A DNA stretch of 64,000 nucleotides from Laburnicola sp. R22_1 (GCA_014281115.1 JACONQ010000017.1:744001-808000); one strand, 5' to 3'; shown: positions 11,009 to 23,386, counted from the first letter of the stretch. Made by a program: numbers and translations. The notes: generated from the sequence alone by a model not told the origin.

Positions 11009-13436
11009 CTAATTCTCTGCAAGGACTGGGAACCCTTGCGCAAACCCAGGACGGAACAATACTGCCAGACTCTGAGCATGTTCCTTCACTACGTGCCTCT
11101 CCAATTCTTTTTCTCCAACTTGGGGCTTAGTTCCCTTTATGGGCTGAAACACCACCCTTCGCTTCAGAAAACGGTCTCTAATCTCGCAGGTGATGTCAAA
11201 ATTGAGCATCCAGGAGCAGCGGCATTCGCCATTCCTCTTTATGCGCGTCGGCATCACTTTGCGCATTATGTTAGTCACTGACCATTCAGTCTTCTCCAGT
11301 TGGATAGCCCCTAGTTGTTACAATAAGCCTACAAAACAACTATATGTGATGTTTATTTAGACTTACCTCTTTTTTCAGCAACTTCCTCATCTACCAAGTC
11401 CGGAAGATCTTCTTTTGAGCCCCATATCTGTTCTGATAATTCGTGGTCGTAGCCTTCTCTGTTGATGTCTTTCGATTCCGGAACCGTGACTACGTACTTG
11501 GATGAATAGGAATATACGAAGGGTTGATTATTCCTGAACAGAGGTTGCCCGCTCGTCTGCAATAATGTTGATCAGCACACTATCGTCAATACATGTATTG
11601 GATCTCACCAACATACGTTCGTAACCATTTTCTTTAACCGATTCTTCCAATACAACAGACCATCTGTGCCAACTTCGGGTTTATAACCCTTAAATTGCCT
11701 GGAATATTTGGCATTACGTTTGCCCTTCTCAACAGGGACGTGCGTGATGTAGTAGAGGCTAATACAAGGTGTCGACGATGCACAGAATCTTTTTTCGGAC
11801 GAACTCTGTATTGCGCCAACGGCAACAGACGTGGCACAATATTGGCCATCCGTTCTATTCGTGCATAAGCTTTTTACACCGCCAGATATTTGGGATTACA
11901 TACTTAGGTACCATCAGCACGGATGTACCATTTTTAATATTATACTCGGCAACAAATTTCTTGATGCCTTCGCTGATGGCTAATGAGTCGGCACCGCCAC
12001 TGTCAAGAATAGTCGATCACTCTTCTTTCCAGCCTTTTCCAGAGCCTCTAAATGCGACTCTAGAAGCGTTATGTTGTCATCCAGAGTCTTCTGGAATAGT
12101 CCTTCTATGTCCTTTCTGTAATGCCATTAGCTTTTCTCTAAGTGACTGGGGTCGAGAGTTCACTCGCTTAGACAAAATCATCCGACCGTATCCTGCCCAC
12201 CAAAAGTCCTCTGGAAGATCCGGAAACCTCGTCCTGTACACTGCACCCTCTTCGAGTCCCTTTATTGGCACCCGTTCTTCACTGTCACTTCCATTTAGTT
12301 TTACGTGTCTCTTTTTCCGCGCCTCGAATAAATACTCCAGGTGATGGAGCAGCGTTTCTAATGTCGAGTGCATGACCGATTGGAATTCGATCGATTCAAG
12401 GCGCGATTTTACTAGAACCCGAAAAGCTTTATTAATGTTGTCCATGCCGAAATTGCCACCTGCCGGGTGAGTTAGTGTCTAGAAGGCCTGCGCGTGAGAG
12501 GCGCTGCTTGCCTTGTGGAGGTACAAGTTCCATGCCCAGCCGCAGTGGATCGCCCATCGCGATCTGAGCAGTACTGATATCCGTGGAGAGACCGCCGATG
12601 TCCATGACGGTGCAACATGTACCTGGCTTTACTTGTCAGTCAAAGGAGCGCATTAGGGACAAGGGCAATACCGGAAGTGAACCAGACGACCCTGAAGTCG
12701 AAATGGCGTGATGTAAAGCTGCGTGTGGCTCCAAAACCAAGAATATATTGAAGTAGTCTTTACCAGGCCATTTTGGCATACCTGCCATCTCCAAAGCAGT
12801 AGTCAAACACTTCTGAGCTTTGACTCCGCCAAAATTGACAGGCAAAGTCATAATATACTCTACCCTGGTTCCTCCAGAAAGCCCATACTCCATTTCCCAG
12901 TTAGATTTAACCTGCTTACACATTTCGGCGAGAGTAAGTGTGACAATATCCTCTTCGCGTTTGAGAATAGCCCTTGTGATTGACATCCTTAATGACTCTG
13001 TTACGCCAGTCCAGAAACCTCTTGAGTCCTCTCGCTGGTAATCGTCCAGCAGAGTCTTCATCCCACGGATGGTAACCATTGTATCCCGGTCTTTCTCGTA
13101 GTATTCCTGAGACACGCCGAATCCCACAAGGAAGCCTTCGGGCGCTTTCATTTCAGATTCATCATCATCATCATCCTCAGGGATGACATTAACTGATTCT
13201 GTGCCTGAAGTTGGATTGCTTTCAGTCTCGGGGCGAAGCGGATATCTACACACCGTTGGCGTGCTCGTTGCGTGTCCTTCAGTAGTCCAATCATTCGGCC
13301 AATTTTTGAACACATTGATCGGTGACCGGCCATCCGCATAGCGACTTTTCGGATTCGATGCGGCAAAAGTTACGGAAGAGTAGCCGAGATCAATGGCAAT
13401 CTTTAAATCGCAGTCCACGTCACGCCGTGGAGCCAT
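11009..13436 (-). CDS. Hsp70-like actin-fold ATPase, with one apparent frameshift
   Basis: Seven exons fit on the minus strand: 13436-12672, 12626-12512, 12459-12164, 12111-11904, 11854-11617, 11556-11367 and 11310-11009, about 704 codons. Hsp70/actin-type nucleotide motifs are present: phosphate-1 (IDLGYSSVTFA), connect-1 (LPVNFGG), LEPHAALH, and phosphate-2 (VMDIGGLSTDIS). An adenosine-type SGGADSL follows in exon 4. The C-terminal half matches fungal Hsp70-family proteins lacking the canonical peptide-binding lid. In exon 4 the frame must shift by one base near 12000-12005, between the DRLFL and SGGAD stretches; every other junction is in phase. The exon 2/3 intron is GC-AG. Exon 4 seems to use an AAAG acceptor four bases after a CAG. 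It could be a recent pseudogene or a base error. Confidence 0.65.
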
Positions 13437-14343
13437 CACGGAAGGTATGGGTCGGTTATATGTCAGGTTCCTCGATATGGCGCCTCGCCAACCTCGTCTG
13501 GCATGGATTTCGACTTGCAGAAAATTATTAACAGAGATAAAACAGGTTCGAAGGAATTATTACCTCTGTAAGAAAAGCTACGAAAGAAGTGTCAGGTGTA
13601 GAGAACGGATTTTGAACGCAGAATTGGGCTTGAATTTGCTACACGGAATGCCGAAGGGTCGTGTTCTCGAAATTGCGAATAGTGGAGGCTCAGGTACTGG
13701 TGTGAAATGACGTGGCTTATTGTGCTCGCTGCTGGTGGATATAGGCCAGATTCTTGGTACTGTTCCCGGCCGTGTAGCAAGCATACTGTGGGGCGCATCT
13801 TGCGAAAGTGATGGGTGGTTACACAGGCCCCGCTTCCTGTGGCGGCAAAATCAGGCTACTTACCCACAAGAAAATGCTGTACTAATATAGAGCCGGTTCG
13901 GTGGGAGCGCTCATGACATACGAGCGACGACTACCTTAGGCAGTTGGAGCGTAGAGACGAGGTGAACGGTCAGACTAAGTACCATAGTATCGAGCATTGC
14001 AGGATAAGTCAATCGGAATGGTTTATAGCTTCAATGGGTCATTTCTTTACTCAAAACCCAAGCTGTGACGAGTATATCGCCTGCATGAGCTGTGAAATGG
14101 GGGTTCTGCATCCTAACCAGTGACGGATGCTGCATGCATGTGGCGTTTTGTCTAACCTTGTTTGTGTCACTGACCTCTTCTCTATCATGGTACCACGCCA
14201 CTAACCGGTTATCGGGTTGCATTTGCCAAAGTGCGTCGGGAGATGACCGCCCTCGTTCTTGCGCGCCATAGACAGATTCTGCGCCTTGCCTCTTGGCACA
14301 GGTCCCCTTTGTGCCTTTCCCTACAGGTCCCTTGAAACTCTTC
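13437..14343. other. Intergenic, divergent promoter region
   Basis: This separates the Hsp70-like gene (minus) from the broken coiled-coil gene (plus). No coding frame or repeat of note was seen. Confidence 0.45.
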
Positions 14344-16190
14344 ATGACAGCGTCCGTCCCAACGCCCGAGAGCGCATGCGACACAAAGACGATGCTCGAA
14401 CAAGAAGTTGCGCTTATCTATGCGCTGGTTGATGTCTGCAAAGAGAAGCACCACATTCCGCCGGCGATTGCGACGATATTGAATGCAAAAATTCAGCCCA
14501 AATAACGATACAAAGCGGAATATGTAAAGAGATTCCTGGAGACGCGAGTAAGGAAACGACAGAAAACAGAAGAGATCTGGAGCGACATCAAGCAACTAGG
14601 ATCGAAAACTCTTCGTCCGGCAATTCTGACCAAATCAGAATTCAATTTGGCGAATAAATACAGATCCTCTGAATATGGCTTGAAACCTCTGGACAAAACT
14701 TTCCTAATACACGGACATCGTTCTCGGGCCAATCAACAACGACCCAACAGAACGAGAACCGTGACCCACAGTCTGTGGTCTGAAAAGCTTCAAGAAAACG
14801 AATCTCGTATAGTTAAGATTTCTCTCCCGAAGCAGCGTCTACGTGATCTATTAGATGATTCTAGTCGTAGTAAGGACCAGCAAGACCAACCGAGTGCTGC
14901 ACAAAACACAGACCACGAAGGCCCGGTTATGGAGACAGAGCATACTTCCGTCATGGTTCAAGACTTTCTTTACCGTGTCCAGGATCTAGAGAAGGAAAAT
15001 CGGGTGCTCAAAGAAGAGAGGGCCTCTGACAAGGATATGATAGACCAGTTGGCAAATGAAAGAGATAAGGAGCGTGCGCGTATGATGATGATTGAAGAGG
15101 GTGTGAAAGACCGCACGAAAAAGCATTTGGTTCAAAACTTATTCCGCATCATAGATGATTATAGGAACAAGGATGCAGAACGCGAGAAACTCAAGACGAA
15201 GTTCGCTGCGTTGTTCGTCATTTCGAGCGAAGCAGGAGAATTCCCAAGCCCTATTCCAAAGGTAGCGGAAGAAAAGTGGCAAAGACTCAAAAACGATATC
15301 CACGGTCCCCTGCAAATCCCCACGATTTCTCAACATTTTTCTCTGGCACTGGTGATCTTTGCGCCGGATTGCAGAAGAAGCTTCAGCATCACGACCTGCA
15401 AGATTTCAAAAGTTTGTTCACCGGGACGGAACCCGGATCATTGCTGATAGCTTACTCTGCGCTCTTGCTTTGCAAGTGGGTGTTTGCGTCCTCCTATCCC
15501 GATTTCTTCATAGAGATATCGCCATATGTTCGTCAGATGTACAGTTTCTTCGGTCTAAACAGTAAGCAAACGCAGTACTATACATGAAAATTTCTAAAGC
15601 ACACAGGTACCCCCTTGGGAATCGAAAATTCTCATCATGCTTTCTGCAAGAAACTGGCATCGGAGAAGGATTTCAGAGAAGAACGGCTTCCGCAGCAGGC
15701 AATCGACTGGCGCGAACGTCTCCGTTTCGAATTGGAAATGTTCTTTGGCAACATTACAAGGAGCCGGGAGTTTTGGAATTCGCACAACATTGAACGCGAG
15801 ACTGGAGTTAAGAATTTGTTTGAAAACGCGGCCAGGTTCAAAATTGACTGTCTACCAACTCCTGTTCGAGACAGGTTTCACATTCTCTGGGTGTCTTCTG
15901 GTGCAGCCTACGACAAGGAATGGATGAGTTGCGAATATGAGGATGATGTTGTGGATGGAGGCGCCCTTCGAGTGAAGTTGTGTATGTTCCCTGCGCTATT
16001 CAAGGGACGACTGCAAGATACACGATCCGAAACCGACACTACAAAGCTCACTTCCACCCTTCTATATAAGGAGAAGTTTACAATGAGCGCAACGGATAAG
16101 TCTTACCGTGAAGTTTGTGTGATGCCTGGATGGGAGCATGGCTTTGTGATCGCAAAGGCGACGGTTCTTCTGGAGAAGATCATACAGTAG
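14344..16190 (+). pseudogene. Coiled-coil protein of unknown function, apparently broken
   Basis: One frame runs from ATG 14344 to 15447 but is cut by a TAA at 14503-14505; protein-like sequence continues in the same frame directly after it (RYKAEYVKRFLETR). The middle is a charged coiled coil (about 14980-15190, with LEKENRVLKEERAS and LANERDKERARMM). Near 15290-15340 the protein-like character moves to another frame (FSTFFSGTGDLC onward). From there a good intron (15562-15606, GTAAGC to CACAG) joins the last exon 15607-16190, which is clean and ends in TAG. I found no convincing intron to remove either defect. I do not recognise the family. It may be decaying, or the model may miss short introns. 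Confidence 0.5.
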
Positions 16191-17442
16191 GACTTAATTT
16201 GGTGCATGGCCAGAATACTATGCGCTGAAGACGTGTGTTTGAAGTACAGTATCGTGTGACTTGGCATCACTCAGTCCATAATGACCGAATTGTATGGCAG
16301 TTGTTTCTAATTGTCCCCCACTACATGATATCGTTCCACAAGACAGTTTTCCCCCATAGCGTTTCACCGTGTACCGAAAGGTTTGCGATGATTTTTCTCT
16401 TGATCGTTGCACAAGAAAGCCGTTACATGTGCGCTTCATGCGCATATGCATCAACTAACGCCACCAATACTGTGCACCTCAAGATTTCCCGGAATACGCA
16501 CTTCCCAGGCCGATTGGGAGGCGCATTCAGCGGTTAAGACAAGTCGACATCCGGTCACTGTTTCTGCCCGCATGTGCGCGCAACCGAGATGCAGTACTAC
16601 TTGACTCACCTCTTGCTATTGGCCAGCTGCACCACGACAGCATGTCACATTAGACCGGCTCACAGATCTCGTCCGCGTTTGCTATTTTTTCTTTTCGGCT
16701 CCTCGCAGTATTGTTTGTGTGAGTGATGATCACTTCCTGGTTGGCCAGATGCATGGACGGACGGGAAGACGCGGCTGCACATGTCTTCAAATGTTTGCGC
16801 GGAGAACTCACTGCTTCAGAAAAGGACCTACCATCAAACCCCATAGGCTTGCGTTCCGGGTGCGAAGCAGGGCATGGCTCTCACCGCCAGTTGATCGCGG
16901 CTTCGCACAGCTTCGCGCTTCTCCATCTCCGTCTCCTCCAGTAACAGTTTCCGTCTCCCGCCGACATGAATGGTGGCGTAACTGATCAATCATGCCCGCA
17001 CCCGGGGAGGTATCCCCCCAAGGACCATGCTTGCGTACAACAGTGCAGTTATTGGGTGCATGAAACGTCTTCAGGTGTCGAAACTGGGCGCGGCGGATAC
17101 GGGAGACGAACCGCGAAGGTCGCTCGCTGTATTGTCTCGTCGTACACAGCAGACCCCAGAGTTATGGTGCCAACTCTGAAGTTTTCCACCTGACCGGTGG
17201 ACAACATTTGAATACGAAGACCCGTGATCAAACGTAACCTTGGAATCTCATACGCTGGGAAAATCTGTAAGTTAGAATATGAGAAACCCAATCTTTAATA
17301 GAACAATACTTCCATATCAAGATTGCACAAGTATGACGACTTTATCCCGCTATCTAGAGGTCCCGATCGCTCTTATCACGTGACATATTCGTATTCACGG
17401 ATGTGCCACTTATCTGACTAGTATACACAAACAACCCACAGT
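16191..17442. other. Intergenic, no gene seen
   Basis: About 1.25 kb between the broken coiled-coil gene and the Copia insertion. Frames here are short and without protein character. An ATCACGTGA E-box lies near 17376-17386. Confidence 0.45.
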
Positions 17443-17447
17443 ATAAC
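17443..17447. repeat. Target-site duplication, left copy (ATAAC)
   Basis: The five bases directly left of the LTR, ATAAC, are repeated directly right of the other LTR at 23382-23386. This is the usual 5-bp duplication made by a Copia integrase. Confidence 0.85.
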
Positions 17448-17653
17448 TGTTGGTTCCACGTCGGGTCGTGTATACACGGTAAACAGTAATAAATAGATAG
17501 TCAAAGATTTTGGTTGTAAGTTGTTGTCCTATCCTCACCGTGGAGGTGAGGATAGGGCAGACCCCCTGTCAAACACTGGCCAAACAAGGAGGCAAGGCTA
17601 GGGGTAGAACCCCTGTAACAACGCTAGCTACTTGGGGAGAGCTACTGCCAACA
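17448..17653 (-). repeat. Copia LTR (3' LTR relative to element)
   Basis: This 206-bp repeat starts TGTTGG and ends CCAACA. It is identical by eye to 23176-23381. Confidence 0.95.
17528..17556. other. Perfect 12-bp stem hairpin inside the LTR
   Basis: CCTATCCTCACC, a 5-base loop (GTGGA) and the exact reverse complement form a strong stem-loop. The same structure is in the other LTR at 23256-23284. It may act at the RNA level (R region, end formation or packaging), which is inference. Confidence 0.8.
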
Positions 17654-17708
17654 CTGGCAGTCTTTTCTTTGTGAAAATGAAGCTATCCCCAATTACCTGA
17701 ATCTCCTA

Positions 17709-20700
17709 CTACTCCTCCTTCCGCTTCACCCATCCTTCTATCCTAATTGTCAGCTTGTTTAAGCTAACTAGCTGTTCAAGGGACTTATTCGGATTGCTCT
17801 TAGTCATCGCGTCGGCAGGGTTGTCGTCTCCATTAATCCATCGGATCTCTGCGAGCTCGCGTCTCTCGTATGATTGGCGTAGAGCCATAATATCTATCAT
17901 AAGTCTCTTCTCCTTTGTTGTACCAAGCTTGACAAGGCACTCGTATAGCGAGTAGGAGTCTGTACAGACTACTATTGGCAATAGTTCTCCAAGATCAGAT
18001 GCAAGTTGCGACGCAATCTTGCCAATTGTCTGACCTATACAGACACCTATATCTACGCCACTAACCATGCCGTAGATCTCTGAAGCTAGCACGCTCCGTG
18101 TAATCCTTTTGCTCTTGATTGAGCTCCAGTGGAGCAGGTTACCATAGATTTCGAACTTATCTTGTGCCGCAGGGTCGTCCTCTGTTGTCTCATTTGCTAA
18201 TACAATAATATATCCAATCTGGGAGCTATAATCTTTATTGTTTGCAAATGAGCCGTCAACAAAGATATACAGCTTTGCTGTTGCAAGGTGTAGCGGCACG
18301 TATTGTAGTCCACGGGTCAGGTTGTCAAGTTGCCACTTTAGTCGCTTGTTGAGATCCTTTGCGTCCTCTTCTGTTGGATCCTGAGCTTGCGCGGCGCGAG
18401 ATAGATCAAATGAAGCCTCTGGTTGGCAAATTGTCGCAATATAAGCTGCTCGAGCTCGTTGTTCTCTGTACGCCTGGCGGAAGTCACTGTGCGACAGGTC
18501 TACAAGCTGGATCTTCTTGCCCTGGTCCTTCTGTCTCATTTCTATCACTTTGTCTTTCTGTGTAATAATACAGCCATTGAATAGTAGTGGTAGGCTTTCA
18601 GAGAGAGCTTCCTTTGGTTTAGCCTTGATTTCTGCCTTTTGCAGTTCTGTATCTTCTTTTTCAGCAAACTGCTCATCTGCAAGAATCAAGGTATCGTCTG
18701 TCTGCATGCCAACAACTCCAAAAGGCTTTTCTGCTGTTAATAGCAGGCAGGGGTCGTACGTAGACGTCTCCATAGCTAACTGTTGGCGGTGGTGCTTGTG
18801 GTAAGTCGCCCACCAGTGTGTGCCTGCCTCTGGTATGCCGTATAGCGGTCGTTGTACCACCATAATTGTATTTGGCGGGTAGGTTGATTGAAGCTGACTA
18901 GGCAGTCGAGCGAGAATGAGACGGTTGAGATATGTTGTTGACTGCGTATAGGCTTGAGTGACGTCGCGGAGGTATACTCTGATATCGCAGTGGATAGCCG
19001 TAGGTGCTAGAGCTAGAATAAGACGTTGACTAGACCGTTGGATTGTGGGAGATTGCGTAAGGATAATCTCCTTTCCGTCGTCATTGTACGCCTGTATTAC
19101 TAGCCTAGATTTCTCAAAAGGGTTGTCTGTTGTCTTGCCTTTGACCTCATTGACTAGTCGCGATTTGAATACTCGGATCCCCTGGTGTTTGCCATCTGGA
19201 TCGTACTGAGTAAACTCAAAGACTCCTCTTGCAATTAGCCCGTCGATTTCCTGCCTTTGTGATGCCTCAAAAGGTGCTCCTGGTGTTGTAATCTTGCCTT
19301 CCTGGCGCAGTTTGCGAGAGAGCTCTCTATCCGCAACTTCCTTTGCGGTCATGTAGGCTGTTGATTGAAGCTGCTCACCCTGATCCTCATTGTCTGTTTC
19401 GTCACCTGGGTATCTTGTTGGCTTGCGTCTTTGGCGACTGGGTCGAGCTTCTGCGGCTGGTTTCTCGCGCGGGGATTTGGGTGGCGTACCGCCAACAGGA
19501 TCTGGCATTGTGGTATCTGGCAGTGTGGGATCTTGTGGCGTAGTCTCTTGCGGCTCCTTATAGTACGGTTTCACAACTGTTGAGCGGAACTGGGTTGATC
19601 CGCTTGGCAGCTCTACTATACAGGTCTCTCCCTGGGTTTCAAGCAGCGTATGTGGGCCTGTCCATCCTTTCTTCTCTCTGTATACTCGGACCTGGGAGCC
19701 AATAGGCAGGTTGACAGTAATCCGCGTATCTGGGCCATTCCGTATCGCAAGGGCGTCGTTGATTTGGCGCTGGGCGTGCAGTTTTCGCACTTCATCAGTC
19801 GCTAGTCTGATAGCTTTTGTACGTTTTTCAGTAGAGGGTGACGGAGGATCTGCGTCCGTCATCCTTGGGTAGGCGCCAAACACTAGCAGAGTGGGCACTA
19901 GTCCATCTGGTCCTGCTGAATCGTTGACAGCCTTCTGTGCCATTTGTAGTATGAGCTCCTTGCTTAGTCTCTCGTCCTGTACCTCAGCTTCTATAATCTT
20001 GTACGCGCGGCGCAGAGGGGCGTGGTATCGCTCTACTAAGCCAATGCTGTTGTGAGCTTCTACTGGCACTTCCTTTGTGATAATTGCCATCGATCTGGCG
20101 AGCTGCTAGAACTCCCGCGAAGCAAAGTTTGTACCGGCGTCATGCACAATCTAATCTGGCGGGCCAAGATAGACGTCAATCCAGCAGATTCGGATCGTGT
20201 CCCATGCCGTAGCTGCAGACATGTCAGGTAGGAATCGTGAGGCACCAAATCGGGTAGCTTCATCAACTATCTGGAGGACTGGCTTGCCATTAATGTATAG
20301 TACGTCCACAACAATAGAAAAATTGAACTCATAGTCGTCTTTTAACGTAAATTTGAATCTGCCAGGTGACTTGGCATTCATCTGACAGTGGTGGCAATAC
20401 CTTGTCAGGTGTTGCAGGATCTGCTGGTCTACCTCATGGCCAGCGCGCTGTAACAGCCGGAGCAGTCGGCGTACTGACGGGTGGCCGAATCGTCGGTGGA
20501 GGCGTCGTAGTTCAGTCTCTGTGAGGTGGCAAGTTGCTCGCGAACCGCGGTCTTCTGTCGCTGTCCAGTGACACCCTGCTAGCGATTCTTCCTGATCCAG
20601 AAGCATGTACGGGTGGCCCCATTTCCATACAATAGGGACGAACTTAGAGTCGTTCTGGACAAGTACACTGCGGAGATTGTCAAGCCGTACCCCCATGCGA

Positions 20701-22961
20701 TTCATGTCCTGTACACAGTACAGGAAGGGCGTCTTTGTAGGAACAATATGGAAGGTAATATTACCAACTGGAGTTGGAACAACTATTACTCCAAGGGTTC
20801 TAGTGTCGCCTTTGCCAAATCGAATTGTCTGACTAGCTGCTGAGGTATCGATCTGTACGAGTGGCAGTTTCCTACACAGAGCTTCAACCTGGGGTTGGCC
20901 AGCAGTCGATATGCCAGAAGCTCCAGTATCTGGCATAATCCCCTGAAAGACAGCGGATGAGTAGCGATCCTCAAACGTACAGTTGCGGCCTGTTGTCCAT
21001 GCCTCATATCCTTCTATAAGCCTGTGAGACTGATATCCTCCTGTAAGCCTGTGAGAGACTGATTGATCGTTCAATATTGACACAGTTTTGGCGCCGTCAA
21101 TTGCACGCGGCCCTGCTAGGTAGCCCTCGCAGAAGAATTGCTCGCTATAGTCCGCCTCATCCTGCAGTAATCCGTCGATCAAGTTGGTGATCCCGCTCGG
21201 GTCGGCAGTGGCGTTGCTATTATGGGCATTGCTGTCGGATATATCAAGGCCTTCGTAGTCAACTAGGAACTGCTGGATATCCTCTGTTGTACAGTCCATT
21301 GTTTGCTGTAGATGTTGAGCGTGCCTGTCGTATAATCTGCGCCTTTCCTCTGGTGTGTGCCTTGTAGAGAAGCAGTCAATCTTCCCACATACCCAGCATC
21401 GTTTTGCGTCCCGCTGGAACCGCTGGGATCCTCTGTAGCGGTCGCGGAATAACTGGTTTCCGCCTCTAGCGCGACTGTAACTGCCTTTATCGCGGCCGAA
21501 GCGGTAGCGGTTGCTGCCGCGGTTGTACGTCCGGTCCGTCCAGTACTGCTGCGGATCCGGGCTGTCGTCCGTATAGTAGGCCTGGCGTTGTGCTTGTCTC
21601 TCTTTCTCCGCCGTAACAATTGCTGACCTGATTTCCGCACAAAGTCCTTCATACGTAGACGCTGGTTTGTACAGAGCCATGCTACACTCCTTAACGCCGC
21701 GGCAGGCTCGTATTACTGCGTTGCGGAGGCTCATCTCTGAAGAATACTCCATAGTGTGCTCTGTCAGTCCATCCTGTATCTGTTGCAGCTCATCTGTGAG
21801 CTCTTGAAAGAGCTCTAGCATTGGCCTCTCTGGACTTTTCTGTACAAGGTTGAGTAGAGAGGCTTCGTGCCAAAGGATAGTGTATCGTTGCAGATCCTCC
21901 TCTGTCTCAAAGTGTTCCCTAACAGTCTTGACAATTGTAGCAAAATTAAAGCCTCTGCCGCGGATCTTACTCTGATAGAAAGCTTTAGCTCGTCCTTTAA
22001 GTGAGATAGGGTAGAGCCAGTGCATCTGTCCCTCAGAGATCTCAAACAACTCGCAGGTATCGTAAAAGGTCCTTAACTTGGCTGACAGAAAGTCATCCTT
22101 GTCGCCGCTGTATTTCATGTCCTCTGTATAGACCTTGAGAAACCCTGTCTTTGTCTGAATTGGGATCCTTTCTGGATCTGGGGCTGTATATGGTATTGGT
22201 GGCGGTGCTGAGAAACCTCTATATGTAGATGGTGCTGGCAGATTCGTGTACAATGGAAACCGTACTTGTGGCTGCTGAGATTGCTGCTGCTGTACTTGCT
22301 GAGGCAGCTGCTGAGGCTCTGGCGGCGGCAACAGTGACGGGTTACGATTCGGATAGGGCAACTCAGTTGTTCTGACTATTGTTGTATCGTCTTGGGGAGC
22401 TGTACTCTGTATAGCTGGCTTCGGAGCTATATTTGAAGCAATCTCCTCTAGATGGGTTCGCGTAATTTTGCCTGCCTGTATGATCTCCTCCTCTGTCCAC
22501 TGATGTGGCTCGTCGTTGTCAAGTACGTCTTGAAGAGACTTGCCAATCGATTTCCTTATGCCGCTGTCAACCCATACGCCATTGTAGAGGAGGTAATCGC
22601 GCAGTGTACACCGAGCTTTCCTAGCTGGTATCTCGAAGGTTGCCTTTGTCCATCCATCAAAGTCTGTTTTGAAGGTTTCCCATAGTCCAATACCTCTATA
22701 TTGAGAGCTTTTGTACAGTGAGACAGTGCTCAAGATGTATGCGTTAAGGATTGGCTCTGTGAGGTGTTCTGGGTTAGAGATGTCAATATCCTTGTCCCAT
22801 CCGCGTAGGTCGATCTGAAACTCCTCTCGTAGTTTCTGGACTTTGGCAGGAACAAAGTTGTTGTTACTGTACGCGGTTGATCGCGTAGGTTTGTCTTGGG
22901 TATCCTCTGGGTTTGCGGTGCCGAGAGAGCTGGTCTCTTTTCCAGACGCTGAAGCTGACAT
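17709..22961 (-). pseudogene. Copia gag-pol polyprotein frame, interrupted by two TAG codons
   Basis: One minus-strand frame of 1751 codons starts at ATG 22961 and ends at 17709. Gag has a knuckle-like CWVCGKIDC and H motif. Protease shows DTGAS, integrase the HHCC finger and the DDE residues (VDVLY, HDAGTNF, VEAHN), RT the LYGIPEAG and TDD motifs, RNase H the DGSFANN motif. TAG codons at 20151-20153 and 20106-20108, 14 codons apart, bracket the second integrase Asp. No other stop interrupts the frame. Either the copy was moved in trans, or the stops arose after insertion (both fit C-to-T or G-to-A changes), or they are read through. The start sits 214 bp inside the 5' LTR. Confidence 0.85.
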
Positions 22962-23036
22962 GGTTGTCGCTATATGACGGTACTATAGGACAGTGAGACG
23001 AGTCTTCAAGTCCTGTATCGTAAGCGACGTTGTTGA

Positions 23037-23118
23037 GGCAAAACCAGTACGCTATGAGTCGATACTAGTAATTACCAGGCAAAAGCCAGTATGCTATAAG
23101 TCGATACTCGCAATCACC
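23037..23118. repeat. Imperfect 41-bp tandem repeat in the Copia leader
   Basis: Two adjacent units (23037-23077 and 23078-23118) each run GGCAAAA..CCAGT..GCTAT.AGTCGATACT with a few changes. They lie in the untranslated leader between the 5' LTR and the gag start. Confidence 0.6.
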
Positions 23119-23175
23119 CTTCGAGCGCTGGTACCTTGCTTGTCTGTGGCTAACGTGAGGTTAACCACTGATCAG

Positions 23176-23381
23176 TGTTGGTTCCACGTCGGGTCGTGTA
23201 TACACGGTAAACAGTAATAAATAGATAGTCAAAGATTTTGGTTGTAAGTTGTTGTCCTATCCTCACCGTGGAGGTGAGGATAGGGCAGACCCCCTGTCAA
23301 ACACTGGCCAAACAAGGAGGCAAGGCTAGGGGTAGAACCCCTGTAACAACGCTAGCTACTTGGGGAGAGCTACTGCCAACA
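23176..23381 (-). repeat. Copia LTR (5' LTR relative to element)
   Basis: This 206-bp copy matches the other LTR by eye at every base. It should carry the element's promoter, reading towards lower coordinates. Confidence 0.95.
23256..23284. other. Second copy of the LTR hairpin
   Basis: Same 12-bp stem and 5-base loop as at 17528-17556. Confidence 0.8.
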
Positions 23382-23386
23382 ATAAC
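23382..23386. repeat. Target-site duplication, right copy (ATAAC)
   Basis: It matches 17443-17447. Confidence 0.85.

Larger units (their letters stand above)
17448..23381 (-). mobile_element. Ty1/Copia LTR retrotransposon, 5934 bp, recent insertion
   Basis: Two 206-bp LTRs in direct orientation flank a minus-strand gag-pol region, and the whole is bounded by ATAAC duplications. LTR ends are TGTTGG and CCAACA. Domain order is Gag with Cys/His knuckle, protease, integrase, reverse transcriptase, RNase H, with integrase before RT, which defines Copia. The LTRs are identical by eye, so insertion is recent. A short purine run (AAAGAAAAGA on the minus strand, near 17662-17671) just inside the 3' LTR may be the polypurine tract. 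The primer-binding site, directly inside the 5' LTR near 23160-23175, was not matched to a tRNA. The coding frame has two stops, so this copy is probably not autonomous. Confidence 0.95.
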
